A stretch of DNA of 64,000 nt from Streptomyces sp. GQFP (lineage in GTDB: Bacteria; Actinomycetota; Actinomycetes; Streptomycetales; Streptomycetaceae), in NCBI RefSeq assembly GCF_021545335.1, contig NZ_CP089312.1, positions 5,394,001 to 5,458,000 on the forward strand, written 5' to 3'. The position numbers were made by a program, and so were the translations under genes. Within the stretch, counting starts at the first letter, position 1. The number at the start of each line of letters is the position of its first letter. The notes beneath the pieces are model-generated. The model had not been told where the DNA came from, did not search any database, and saw nothing but the letters and a program-made list of their open reading frames with translations. Positions 41,922 to 51,422 of this stretch are shown here, one piece after another.

Positions 41922-41973
41922 GTCCTCAAACGCCGGACGGGCTGGTTTGTCAGCCCGTCCGGCGTTTGAGGAC
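41922..41973 (-). terminator. 23-bp perfect hairpin in a dispersed Streptomyces repeat
   Basis: Arms 41922-41944 and 41951-41973 (GTCCTCAAACGCCGGACGGG and on) pair perfectly around GTTTGT. It lies after lhgO and before trmB on the minus strand. The core CAGCCCGTCCGGCGTTTGAG, the adjacent GGGGGCAGCGCCCCC hairpin and GGATGGGA...GGGGCGGCGGGGGCGA recur near 47905-48053, so it belongs to a dispersed repeat family. Confidence 0.85.
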
Positions 41974-42045
41974 AAAGGGGGTTCGGGGGCAGCGCCCCCG
42001 AGGATGGGACGGGTAGGGGCGGCGGGGGCGAAGAAAAGTCCCGTC

Positions 42046-43254
42046 TCACCCGCCCAGCACAGCCAACGCCCGCCGAGCCACCTCCCGCCCGATCGGCAGC
42101 GAAGCCGTAGCCGCAGGCGACGGCGCGTTCAGCACATGCACCGCCCGAGCACCCTCCCGAATCAGAAAGTCATCCACCAGCGTCCCGTCCCGCAGCACCG
42201 CCTGCGCCCGAACCCCCGCCGCCGCAGGCACCAGATCCCCCTCCGACACCACCGGCAACAACCTCCGCACCGCCCGCGCGAACGCCCTCTTCGACACCGA
42301 CCGCCGCAGCTCTCCACCCCCGTACCGCCAGTGCCGCGCAGCGATCCGCCACGTCCCGGGCCACGCCACCGTCGCCCCCAGCTCCCGCACCCGCACGGTC
42401 CCCCACCCGTACCCCTCCCGCGCCAGCGCCGGCACGGCATTGGGCCCGATGTGGACGCCCCCGTCGATCCCCCGCGTCAGATGCACCCCGAGGAACGGGA
42501 ACGCCGGATCCGGCACCGGATACACCAGCCCCCGCACCAGCTCGGGCCGCGCCAGCGTGAAGTACTCGCCCCTGAACGGCACGATCCGCATCCCGGGATC
42601 GTCACCGGTCAGCCGAGCCACCTCGTCGCAGTACAGCCCGGCGCAGTTGACGAGCACCCGCCCCCGCACGACCTCGCCGCCCCAGGGCCCCGCCGTCCGC
42701 ACGGCCACCCCGAGGTCCGGCCGCCGGTCGACGCGGACGACCCGGGCGCCGTACCGGATCTCCGCCCCCGAGGACTCGGCCAGCTGCCGGGCGACCGCCA
42801 CGTAGTCGCAGATCCCCGTCGTCCCCACGTGTATGCCGGCGAGGCCCCGCACCTCCGGCTCGTACTCCCCGATCTGGGCAGGCCCCAGTTCCCGTACCGG
42901 AATGCCGTTCTCCCGGCCGCGCTGGACGAGGGCGTGCAGCCGGGGCAGTTCGTCCCGCTCCGTGGCGACGATCAGCTTGCCGGTGACGGCGTGCGGGATG
43001 CCGTACTCCGCGCAGAACTTGACCATCTCGGCGGCGCCCCGCACCGCGTACCGCGCCTTGAGCGACCCCGGCCGGTAGTAGATCCCGCTGTGGATCACGC
43101 CGCTGTTGCGCCCCGTCTGGTGCCTGGCCGGCCCCGACTCCTTCTCCAGCACCGTCACCCGCGTACCCGGCGCGGCACGCGTGATCGCATACGCCGTCGA
43201 CAGCCCGACGATCCCCCCACCGACCACGAGCACATCACAGTCGTACGCCACCAC
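42046..43254 (-). CDS. lhgO: L-2-hydroxyglutarate oxidase
   Basis: 402 residues from the GTG at 43254, eight bases after GGGAGG; GTGs at 43260 and 43263 are also possible. It oxidises L-2-hydroxyglutarate to 2-oxoglutarate with FAD. The FAD-binding DVLVVGGGIVGLSTAYAI, the EKE/ARHQTGRNSGVIHSGIYY stretch and the VNCAGLYCDEVARLTGDDP and RGEYFTLA motifs match the LhgO branch of the DAO family. The C-terminus ends PSPAATASLPIGREVARRAL. Monocistronic, followed by a strong terminator. Confidence 0.9.
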   Translation of the reverse strand: MVAYDCDVLVVGGGIVGLSTAYAITRAAPGTRVTVLEKESGPARHQTGRNSGVIHSGIYYRPGSLKARYAVRGAAEMVKFCAEYGIPHAVTGKLIVATERDELPRLHALVQRGRENGIPVRELGPAQIGEYEPEVRGLAGIHVGTTGICDYVAVARQLAESSGAEIRYGARVVRVDRRPDLGVAVRTAGPWGGEVVRGRVLVNCAGLYCDEVARLTGDDPGMRIVPFRGEYFTLARPELVRGLVYPVPDPAFPFLGVHLTRGIDGGVHIGPNAVPALAREGYGWGTVRVRELGATVAWPGTWRIAARHWRYGGGELRRSVSKRAFARAVRRLLPVVSEGDLVPAAAGVRAQAVLRDGTLVDDFLIREGARAVHVLNAPSPAATASLPIGREVARRALAVLGG

Positions 43255-43437
43255 CGGCACCACCTCCCACCCCGATAGTGCACTGCACCACTGACAGCCA
43301 CTTCAAACACCGGGAACAATGACGGGCCTAAGGGGCGCGGGGAACTGCGCGACAAGCCACACACAACCCGCAGCCCCAAGATCACCGAAACCAGGCAGAC
43401 GGGAAGGAATCTCTTACATCTCTTACATCTACTAGAT

Positions 43438-44862
43438 CTACGCCGGAGTCATCAGCAACGGTCGAGCCCGCTCCCGCAACTCCACCACCCGGGGTTCATC
43501 CCCATACGGCTCCAACCGATGCAGAAGATCCTTCACGTACTCGGTGGTGCGCGCCGAGGAAATGCGCCCCGCAACCTCCACCGCCCGCACCCCCTGCTCG
43601 CACGCCGCATCGAGATTGCCCGACTCGAGCTCGGCGACCGCCGAGACGACGAGCCGCAACCCGTGCGAGCGCACGAACTCCTCCGTCGGCTTCGACAGTG
43701 CCTGCTCCGTGAAACGGCGGACCTGACGCGGTGCCTTCAGATCGCGGTAGCACTCGGCGGCGTCGGCGGCGAAACGGTCGTACGAGTAGAAGCCGAGCCA
43801 GGACGGGTCGTTGTCGCCGTCGCGGGCCCGCTCCAGCCACCCCTCCGCGGAGCGCAGCGCCGCGCCGGCCGCGTGGGCGTCACTCGCGCGCGCGTGGGCC
43901 CGTGCCTCGACCAGCCGGAAGAAACTCATCGTGCGGGCCGTCGCGAGGCCCCTGTTGCGCTCCAGGGCGGCCTGGGCGAGGTCGACGCCCTCGTCGCCGA
44001 AGCCCCGGTAGGTCGCCTGGAGAGACATGGAAGCCAGGACATAGCCCCCAAGGGGTACGTCCGCCGCGGCCCGCGCCAGCCGCAGCGCCTGGATGTAGTA
44101 CCGCTGGGCGGCCTCCTGTTGACCCGTGTCGAAGGCCATCCACCCGGCGAGGCGCGTGAGTTCGGCGGACGCCCCGAACAGGGCGCGTCCCACCTCGTCC
44201 GAGTACGAGCCCAGCAGCAGAGGCGCCGCCTCCACCCGCAGGCACTCGGGCACCATGGACGAACGCCAGTCGCCGCCCCCGTACTTGGAGTCCCAGCGCC
44301 GGGCGTCCTCCGCGGCCTCCCGCAGTTTCTGCACATCGCTGTGGCCGACTTTCAGCGGTGCCCCGGAGCCCTCGGAGGGGCTTGCGTCGCGTGCCACCGA
44401 ACTGTCGGCCGGGGTTATCAGCCACCGTGAGGCAGGCGTTGCGTATGCGCTCACTGCGAACGATCCGGCGAGCGACTGCCAGATGCCGCCGGAGCCGGCG
44501 CGGCGGCCGGCGAGGTCGAGACGGTAGAGGTCGGTGGCGGAGCGGACCGCCTGTCCGACGTCCCGGGGGAAGGCGAGGCCCACCTCGGGTGCGGGATCCG
44601 CGTCCGCCAGGCCGATCTCGTGGAGCGGCACCGGACGGCCGAGCTTCTGGCCGATGGCGGCCGCGATGAGGTGCGGCGCGGCGCCCTGCGGCACCATGCC
44701 CTTCGACACCCAGCGCGCCACCGACGTCTTGTCGTAGCGAAGAGTCAACCCGCGTTGAGCGCCAAGGTCGTTGACGCGACGCGCGAGTCCTGCGTTGCTG
44801 ATTCCCGCGAGGGCGAGAACGGCGCCGAGTTTGTCGTTCGGCCCGCGTTGCTCCCTGGACAT
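43438..44862 (-). CDS. sporulation-associated HTH-TPR regulator (ORF1590/SCO4114 type)
   Basis: 474 residues from the ATG at 44862 with GAGGGG upstream; the longer open frame is not coding. The N-terminus MSREQRGPNDKLGAVLALAG with ISNAGLARRVNDLGAQRGL and TSVARWVSKGMVPQGAAPHL is an HTH-like domain. The remainder is TPR-like helices (AQRYYIQALRLARAAADVPL, GFGDEGVDLAQAALERNRGL). From memory this matches ORF1590 of S. griseus and its S. coelicolor counterpart, which are needed for normal sporulation; the position next to the asparagine-synthase-like gene agrees. Cytosolic; target unknown. Confidence 0.8.
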   Translation of the reverse strand: MSREQRGPNDKLGAVLALAGISNAGLARRVNDLGAQRGLTLRYDKTSVARWVSKGMVPQGAAPHLIAAAIGQKLGRPVPLHEIGLADADPAPEVGLAFPRDVGQAVRSATDLYRLDLAGRRAGSGGIWQSLAGSFAVSAYATPASRWLITPADSSVARDASPSEGSGAPLKVGHSDVQKLREAAEDARRWDSKYGGGDWRSSMVPECLRVEAAPLLLGSYSDEVGRALFGASAELTRLAGWMAFDTGQQEAAQRYYIQALRLARAAADVPLGGYVLASMSLQATYRGFGDEGVDLAQAALERNRGLATARTMSFFRLVEARAHARASDAHAAGAALRSAEGWLERARDGDNDPSWLGFYSYDRFAADAAECYRDLKAPRQVRRFTEQALSKPTEEFVRSHGLRLVVSAVAELESGNLDAACEQGVRAVEVAGRISSARTTEYVKDLLHRLEPYGDEPRVVELRERARPLLMTPA

Positions 44863-45732
44863 GCGCCACCCCTCGACACAGACGGCTGCCGCGCTGGCAT
44901 AACCACGCGGCATTCGTAAACCCAGCGTAGTTCGCCGCATCCCAAGCGTTAAGAGGCATTGTTCCGGATGGCGGGATTGTGGTCCGTACGGAAGTTCTGG
45001 GGATGTACGCACCGTTGCGACGTGCCCCCGCTGTGTGGCCGTGCGCCCGTGCGTGCGCTCTTCTCCGGCCACGGCGGGAGCGCTTCCATGGATCCTGCGT
45101 GGGTCGGCCCGCTGTACTGGATCCAGTGGGCTGGGGGACACCGCCGCCTACATCCCCGCGGGCGGCGGACCGGTCCGGGAGGCGACATCCGCCTCCCGGA
45201 CTGTGCGTGTGCTCTGCGCTCCGCAGAGCCTGTACGGAGCGTGTGCGAACCTGTCCCGGCTTCGCCAACTTGGCCGAAAACAGACCCCGTCCTCCCAGGG
45301 CGATTACCCCTCCCACCATGGAAATTGAGGGCGCGTGGGGCGTCTTGGGGGAGCGTAACGGGGGCGCATTCAGGTCGCGGTGTCGGGGGCGAACTCCCTG
45401 GGCGACGGGTGTCGGCGGGTGTCGACGGGTTGTGAACTTCCCGTCGGGGTCCGGCGATTGCCGATGTCCCTGTACCAATATCCCCGCGCCGAAGCCTCCC
45501 GATCCCCTCATCGCCCCCTCATCGGAATTCCTTGATCCAAACCTTGAAGTCCCTTGAACCACGCGTGCGTTCGTGGCCGCGCGGGCATGTTCCAGGGGGT
45601 GCACAGGAGTTCGCAGGGGCGCACTTCGGGGAGCGCGAGCGGCTCTGCCGTCCCTCCCAGGCGCTTCCTTCATGGCAGCATGGTGCCGAGTTCGTACGGT
45701 GCACTGGTTGTCCACAGCCTGTGGAGGCGTCG
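44863..45732. other. 870-bp divergent intergenic region
   Basis: Between the minus-strand sporulation regulator and the plus-strand asparagine-synthase-like gene. Open frames here lack Streptomyces codon bias and look spurious. The section around 45500-45560 is comparatively AT-rich. It must hold both promoters. I saw no convincing sigma-WhiG or housekeeping -10/-35 pair and no RNA gene. An unusually long gap for this genome. Confidence 0.4.
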
Positions 45733-47901
45733 ATGCGGTGGTTGGTGGGATGGAGCAGCACCGCAGCTGTGGCCGCCAAATACGCGACCGGGCCTGCGGG
45801 CTACGCGGCCGACGGAGTCGGGAACGGCACCGGAGTCGGGGCCGGATACGCGGCGGGCGCGACCGGCTACGACGGTGAGACGGTCCACCCGGTCGGCTCT
45901 CAACTCCTGTGGGGAGACCCCGATCCGCTCTGGGCGGTCGGCGACTGGCGCCCCGACGAGGTCCGCGTCGTGCGGGCCGACGAACAGACGCGCATAGCGG
46001 TGCTCGGCACCTGCGGCGCCACCGACGAGCAGCTGCGGGTCGCCCTGTTCGCCGCCCGCGGAGGGGCACTTCGCCATCTGACGGCCTGGCCGGGCAGCTA
46101 CACGGCCATCGTCCAGGTGGGCCGCCGGCTCATGGTCTGCGGCGACCTGGCGGGCGCGCGCCCGGTGTTCTACACCCCCTGGGCGGGCGGCACGGCCTAC
46201 GCGACGGCGGCCCTCCCTCTCGCCGACCTCATCGAGGCCAACCTCGACTTCGGTCACCTCGCCGCGCTTCTCGCGGCCCCCGACGTACCGGCCGCGTTGC
46301 ACGACTCGACGCCTTACGACGGCGTGCGGCGCATTCCGCCGGGGCATGCGCTGATCCTGCGCGCCGGGGCGCGTGAGATCGCCGGGTACGAGCCGGTGGC
46401 CTCCCTCGCGGTCGCGGCGGCCTCCGTGGACCCCGACAGCGCGGTGGACGGGGTACGGGACGCGCTGGTCGAGGCGGTACGCGCCCGGCTGTCCGCCCCT
46501 CGCCATGTGCCCGACGCCAACATGGACCCCGGTCCGGTGCCCGGAATGGGCCCGGCGGAACGGCGTGCCGCGCGCGGAATGCCCGTACCGGGGATAGGGG
46601 CTGACCTCTCCGGCGGCCCGGCCTCAGGAACTCTGGCCCTCCTCGCGGCGGGCCTCCCGGGCATGCCGGGGACGGTCCTCGGACACGGCACGGGCGCGGG
46701 GGAGCGGCTGCTGGCGGTGACCTTCAACGACCTGGCGGTGGGCGGGCGCGAGGCGGAGCTGGAGCGGGCGGGGACGCTGGCGGCGAACCCGCGCCTGCAC
46801 CACGTAGTGGTGACAGGCGAGGAGGACGTCCTGCCGTACGCCGACCTGGAGGGCCCTCTGACGGACGAGCCGGGCCCGAGCCTGGTGACGGCGGCCAGGC
46901 ACAGGGCGAGATTGGCGTCAGGCAGCGCGGACCACTTCACGGGCTACGGCGCCCGCCAGGTCCTGGACGCCCACCCCGCCCGCCTCGCCGACCTCCTCAT
47001 GGACCGCAAACGACGCCACCTGGTCCGCCCGGTGGCGGCGCTCGCGAAGGCCGACGGCTCGGTGATGGTCCCCGCGCGCGTGTACGGCGCCGCCCGCAAG
47101 CTCGCCCGTACGCCCTACAAGGCGGGGATAGAGAACCTCGCCGACCGTCTGATGCAGCGCCGTTTCGAGGAGCCCGGGGGCGCGGTCGGGGCCTCACTGG
47201 CAGCCCTTACCTGGGCCAGACCGGGTCCTGCCGCGCGCTGGCTGACCGGTGAGGCGCTGGCTGAAGTATCGGTTCGCCTGAACTGGGCGACGGACCGGGC
47301 GGGCGCCGGCGTCGGCCCCGGCCAACGCCCGGGAGACTTCCGCGCGCGGGCGGCACTGGCCCGCCAGGCGGCGGACGTACGGGTCCTGGAACAGGCGGCG
47401 GAGATCCGCTTCCAGCGCCTGCACACGCCGTTCCTGGACAACCAGGTGGTGAGGGCCTGCCGAGCCCTCCCGGAGGCCCTACGGGTCCAGCCAGGCGCCA
47501 GAGCATCCATCCTCCGTACGGTCCTGGAAGGCGCCGGCGTGGCGGACCTACCCCCCGGCTGGGGCGCACCGTCGCACGCCTCGACGGCAGCGGCGTCGCG
47601 AACGGGCCTACGAGTATCAGTGGACCATCTGATGACCCTGTTCGACACACCTCTGCTGGCGGAGGCGGGCCTGGTGGAGGCAAGGGTGGTCCGCAAGGCC
47701 CTGCGCGCCGCCGCAGAGGGCGAGCCCCTCCCCCTGGACGGCCTCGCTGACCTGGTCTCCCTGGAGGTCTGGCTACGCCGCCTCCTCTCCCGCCGAGGCA
47801 CCTGCTGGACCGGCACCCCGGCCCGCCAACGAGCCGTACCAGCGGGAATCACCCCCCAAAGGGGGGCGTTGGGAGCGGGCGCGGGAGCCCACAGGGGGTG
47901 A
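45733..47901 (+). CDS. asparagine-synthase-like protein without the N-terminal cysteine
   Basis: 722 residues from the ATG at 45733 (GGAGG seven bases upstream). An Ntn-like glutaminase region (VVRADEQTRIAVLGTCGATD, ALRHLTAWPGSYTAI) is followed by an ATP-pyrophosphatase domain, whose SGGxDS loop appears as GADLSGGPASGTLALLAAG and whose distal part reads FQRLHTPFLDNQVVRACRAL. No cysteine follows the initiator Met, so glutamine hydrolysis is unlikely. It resembles lasso-peptide cyclases and other amide-forming relatives, but no precursor or protease gene is nearby. Product unknown. Conserved next to the sporulation regulator in Streptomyces, by memory. Confidence 0.8.
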   Translation: MRWLVGWSSTAAVAAKYATGPAGYAADGVGNGTGVGAGYAAGATGYDGETVHPVGSQLLWGDPDPLWAVGDWRPDEVRVVRADEQTRIAVLGTCGATDEQLRVALFAARGGALRHLTAWPGSYTAIVQVGRRLMVCGDLAGARPVFYTPWAGGTAYATAALPLADLIEANLDFGHLAALLAAPDVPAALHDSTPYDGVRRIPPGHALILRAGAREIAGYEPVASLAVAAASVDPDSAVDGVRDALVEAVRARLSAPRHVPDANMDPGPVPGMGPAERRAARGMPVPGIGADLSGGPASGTLALLAAGLPGMPGTVLGHGTGAGERLLAVTFNDLAVGGREAELERAGTLAANPRLHHVVVTGEEDVLPYADLEGPLTDEPGPSLVTAARHRARLASGSADHFTGYGARQVLDAHPARLADLLMDRKRRHLVRPVAALAKADGSVMVPARVYGAARKLARTPYKAGIENLADRLMQRRFEEPGGAVGASLAALTWARPGPAARWLTGEALAEVSVRLNWATDRAGAGVGPGQRPGDFRARAALARQAADVRVLEQAAEIRFQRLHTPFLDNQVVRACRALPEALRVQPGARASILRTVLEGAGVADLPPGWGAPSHASTAAASRTGLRVSVDHLMTLFDTPLLAEAGLVEARVVRKALRAAAEGEPLPLDGLADLVSLEVWLRRLLSRRGTCWTGTPARQRAVPAGITPQRGALGAGAGAHRG

Positions 47902-48061
47902 GCCCCTAAACGCCGGAGGGGCTGGATCATGCCGGCCGGGGCTTGATCTTTCAGCCCGTCCGGCGTTTGAGGACGAGCGCGTTCAGCGCGACAGGGGGGT
48001 CTGGGGGCGCAGCCCCCCAGGGATGGGAACGGGTAAGGGCGGCGGGGGCGAGAATAGGCCC
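47902..48061 (+). repeat. dispersed intergenic repeat, second copy
   Basis: Contains CAGCCCGTCCGGCGTTTGAG, GGGGGCGCAGCCCCCC and GGGATGGGAACGGGTAAGGG with GGCGGGGGCGAGA, matching the unit at 41875-42035. The first half has an imperfect hairpin (CTAAACGCCGGAGGGGCTG against CAGCCCGTCCGGCGTTTG). It likely terminates the preceding gene and runs up to the SARP start codon. Confidence 0.75.
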
Positions 48062-51000
48062 GTGCGGTACAGAATCCTGGGTGTCACCCAGGCCCAGGAC
48101 GACCACGGCACCGCCATACCCATAGGCGGCCCCCGAGTACGAGCCCTCCTCACCGCCCTCGCCCTCCGCCCCAACCACACCACCACCCCCGAAACCCTGA
48201 TAGACGAGGTCTGGGCGGACACCCCGCCCAAGGACGCCCCCGCCGCCCTCCAGGCCCTCATCGGCCGCCTACGCCGCACCCTCGGCAAAGACACCATCAC
48301 CTCGGACCCCGGCGGCTACCGCCTCGCAGCGACCCGAGACGACATCGACCTCCACGTCTTCGAACACCTCGTACGGCAGGGCAAGGCGGCCCTGGACCAC
48401 GCCGACCCCACGACCGCCGCGCGCACCCTCTCCGAGGCCCTCGCCCTGTGGCGCGGCCCAGCCCTGGCCGACCTCCCCGACCGCACCGCGGCAACCCGCC
48501 CGGAGGCCCTGCGCCGCGAGGCGACACACGCGCGCGTGGAGGCGAACCTGAGACTCGGCCGAGCAGCCGACGCCGTACCGGAGCTGCAGGAACTGACGCA
48601 GGCCCACCCGTACGACGAACCCCTGCACGCCCTCCTCATCCGCGCCCTGCGCGACACGGGCCGCAGCGCGGACGCCCTCGCCGCGTACGAGACGGCCCGC
48701 CGAACCCTGGCGGACGGCCTGGGCACGGACCCGGGCCCGGAACTACGGACCCTGCACAAGGAGTTGCTGACCCAACCACCCCAACCACCCCAGAGGGCCG
48801 CCCCCGCCCCCACCCAACACCCCCACAGCAACATCCGCCCCCGTCTGACATCTTTCGTCGGCCGGGAACCCGAGATCGAGGCCATCCGTTCGGATGTGCA
48901 CAGGACCCGTCTCGTCACCCTCATCGGACCGGGCGGTTCCGGAAAGACCCGTCTCGCCGAGGAGGCCGCCGCCGGCCTCCCCCAGGCGTGGCTCGTCGAG
49001 CTGGCCCCGCTCGACCGGCCGGAGGCGGTGCCAGGCGCGGTGGTCAGCGCGCTCGGTCTGCGCGAGACCGTGCTCATGACCACCGAGCTGACGACCCCGC
49101 AGGACGACCCGCTCGCCCTGCTCATCGAGTACTGCGCCCCGCGCAGCCAACTCCTGATCCTTGACAACTGCGAACACGTCATCGACGCGGCGGCCGAACT
49201 CGCCGAAACCCTGCTCACCCACTGCCCCGGGCTCACGATCCTCGCCACCAGCCGTGAACCCCTGGGCGTCCCCGGCGAGTCGGTGCGCCCGGTCGAGCCC
49301 CTGCTTCCCGACCCGGCCCGCCGCCTCTTCGAGGAGCGCGCCGCCGCCGTACGCCCCGACGCGGACACCGCCCTCCGCGACACCGAGGCGGTGGCGGAGA
49401 TCTGCCGCCGGCTCGACGGACTGCCCCTGGCCATCGAGCTGGCCGCCGCCCGGCTGCGCCTGCTCACCCCTCGTCAGATCGCCGACCGCCTGGACGACCG
49501 CTTCCGCCTCCTCACCTCCGGAAGCCGCACGGTACTGCCCCGCCAGCAGACCCTGCGCGCGGTCGTCGACTGGTCCTGGGACCTGCTCGACGAGCGGGAG
49601 CGTACGGTCCTGCGCGAGGTCTCCGTCTTCGCGGGCGGCTGGGACCTCACCGCCGCTGAGGCGGTGTGCGGCGGCCAGGCGGCCGACCTCATGGGCGCCC
49701 TCGTGGACAAGTCCCTGATAGTCGCGACCCCGCACGGACCCGATGCACGCGAACCCCATGAAGGCGACGCGCCCGGCACCGAGCCACCCGGCATGCGCTA
49801 CCGCCTCCTGGAGACCATCCACGAGTACGCCACCGAGCGCGCCGCCGAGGCCCCCGAGCAGCGTGCCGCCGTCGAGCGACGGCACCGCGCGTGGGTGCGC
49901 GCGCTGGTGGAGGAGGCCGAACCACTGCTCCGCTCCACCGAACAACTTCCATGGATCGCCCGCCTGGAGACGGAGCTGGACAACATCCGGGCGGCCCTCG
50001 ACCGCTCGATCAGGGACGGCGACGAGGAGGAGGCCGCCGCCCTGGCCCTCGCGATGGGCTGGTTCTGGTGGCTGCGCAACTTCCGCCGGGAGGCCATGGA
50101 ATGGCTGACGCGGATAGTGAACCTGGAGACTCCCCCGGAGACGGAACCGGAGACGGAACCGGAGACGGCGGCAGACCCCCAGCCCCGACACACGAACCCC
50201 CGCGTGAACCCCCGTGTGAGCCTCCGGATGAACGTCCGCATGTACTACATCTTCCTGGCCATCGACGCGGACCCCATCGCCACACCCCGAGGCGAGCACT
50301 GGCACCAGCGCGTCGCCGAGGTCCGCGCCCACTTCGAGGGTGGCGGCCCGGAAGCGGCCCGGCTCCCGGGCCTCGCCTGGCCGCTCACGATCCTCGCCGA
50401 CGCCGACGGACCCGGCTCCCCGCCCCCCGACGGCACCGGCACACCCCGCCCCAGGCTCCCGGACGTAGCCGCCGCCCTGGACACGGTGATCGCCAACTGC
50501 CGTACGCACGGCGGCGACTGGGAGGTCGCCGCGAGCCTGATGTTCCGTACGCACATGGTCGTCGACTCGCCCGGCGGCCTGCTGGGCCGGGGCGTGGACG
50601 ACGACCTCGCGGAGCTGCGCGTGCTCAGCCGCCGTGTCGGCGACCGCTGGCTGCGGGCCCAGGTGTGCAGCGCGGCCGGCGAGGCCGCCATGGCGCGTGG
50701 CGTCTTCGAGGAGGCCGAGGGGGAGTACGAGGAGGCACTGCGGCTCGCCCGCGAGGTGGGCGCCCACGCCGAGGCACCTTTTCTGATCGCGCGCCTCGCC
50801 GAGATCGCCTACCGCGAGGGCGACCGCGTCAGGGCGCTGGCCGCGCTGGACGAGGCGAGTGCGGCGGCCGACCGTTCCGGGGTGGCGGACTCCCGGGCGT
50901 TCGTCCTGCTGCTGCGGGCGCAGCTGGCGCTGGACGACCAGGATGTCGCCGGCGCGCGGGCGATGTGCGAGCGGTCCCGCGCGGAGATCGCCCGGGGCAC

Positions 51001-51406
51001 GCCCCCGCCGCAGTTCATGGCGGGGCTGAACGCGATGGACGCCCTCGTCATGGCCGAGGAGCACGGTCCGGAGCGGGGAGTGGCGAAACTGACCGCCACT
51101 CTGCGCGAGGCCGTGGCGCGGGGCTGCGCCGAGGTGGTCACGGCGGCGATCGTGGACGCCATGGCGGGACTGCTGGCCCGCCTCGACGACCTGCCGCGCG
51201 CGGTCCGCCTGCTCGCCGCCTCCGACAGCTGGCGGTGCGGCCGCCCGCGCCCGATGCCGGAGCGCGCACGGGCGGAGGAGACGCAGAGCAGGGCCCGCAC
51301 CACCTTGGGAGCGGAACGGTACGAGTCCGAACGTACGACCGGATCGGCACTCACCGTGGACGACGTCCTCCACGAACTCGCCCAGCTGGACACCCCGGCC
51401 ACCTGA
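48062..51406 (+). CDS. SARP/AfsR-type regulator: winged HTH, BTAD, NTPase, TPR
   Basis: 1114 residues from the GTG at 48062. Residues about 15-85 form the OmpR-like winged HTH (VRALLTALALRPNHTTTPET, LIDEVW, LQALIGRLRRTLG). The BTAD follows to about 240, then a proline-rich linker. An NB-ARC/STAND-type NTPase has Walker A at about 284 (TLIGPGGSGKTRLAEE), Walker B LLILDNCEHVIDAAAELAET and GLPLAIELAAARLRLL. The C-terminal third is TPR-like. AfsR-type proteins bind direct repeats near promoters and activate secondary-metabolite genes; ATP binding gates them. A short ETEPETEP repeat lies at about residue 695. Confidence 0.9.
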   Translation: MRYRILGVTQAQDDHGTAIPIGGPRVRALLTALALRPNHTTTPETLIDEVWADTPPKDAPAALQALIGRLRRTLGKDTITSDPGGYRLAATRDDIDLHVFEHLVRQGKAALDHADPTTAARTLSEALALWRGPALADLPDRTAATRPEALRREATHARVEANLRLGRAADAVPELQELTQAHPYDEPLHALLIRALRDTGRSADALAAYETARRTLADGLGTDPGPELRTLHKELLTQPPQPPQRAAPAPTQHPHSNIRPRLTSFVGREPEIEAIRSDVHRTRLVTLIGPGGSGKTRLAEEAAAGLPQAWLVELAPLDRPEAVPGAVVSALGLRETVLMTTELTTPQDDPLALLIEYCAPRSQLLILDNCEHVIDAAAELAETLLTHCPGLTILATSREPLGVPGESVRPVEPLLPDPARRLFEERAAAVRPDADTALRDTEAVAEICRRLDGLPLAIELAAARLRLLTPRQIADRLDDRFRLLTSGSRTVLPRQQTLRAVVDWSWDLLDERERTVLREVSVFAGGWDLTAAEAVCGGQAADLMGALVDKSLIVATPHGPDAREPHEGDAPGTEPPGMRYRLLETIHEYATERAAEAPEQRAAVERRHRAWVRALVEEAEPLLRSTEQLPWIARLETELDNIRAALDRSIRDGDEEEAAALALAMGWFWWLRNFRREAMEWLTRIVNLETPPETEPETEPETAADPQPRHTNPRVNPRVSLRMNVRMYYIFLAIDADPIATPRGEHWHQRVAEVRAHFEGGGPEAARLPGLAWPLTILADADGPGSPPPDGTGTPRPRLPDVAAALDTVIANCRTHGGDWEVAASLMFRTHMVVDSPGGLLGRGVDDDLAELRVLSRRVGDRWLRAQVCSAAGEAAMARGVFEEAEGEYEEALRLAREVGAHAEAPFLIARLAEIAYREGDRVRALAALDEASAAADRSGVADSRAFVLLLRAQLALDDQDVAGARAMCERSRAEIARGTPPPQFMAGLNAMDALVMAEEHGPERGVAKLTATLREAVARGCAEVVTAAIVDAMAGLLARLDDLPRAVRLLAASDSWRCGRPRPMPERARAEETQSRARTTLGAERYESERTTGSALTVDDVLHELAQLDTPAT

Positions 51407-51422
51407 GCGCCCGCCACCGCCG

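Noticed and set aside
40198..43278. 1026-aa plus-strand frame
   Set aside because: Antisense to prsW, trmB and lhgO, all of which have unmistakable motifs.
45733..47901. lasso-peptide cluster around the asparagine-synthase-like gene
   Set aside because: No precursor peptide, RRE or transglutaminase-type protease gene nearby, and the gene belongs to a conserved core block.
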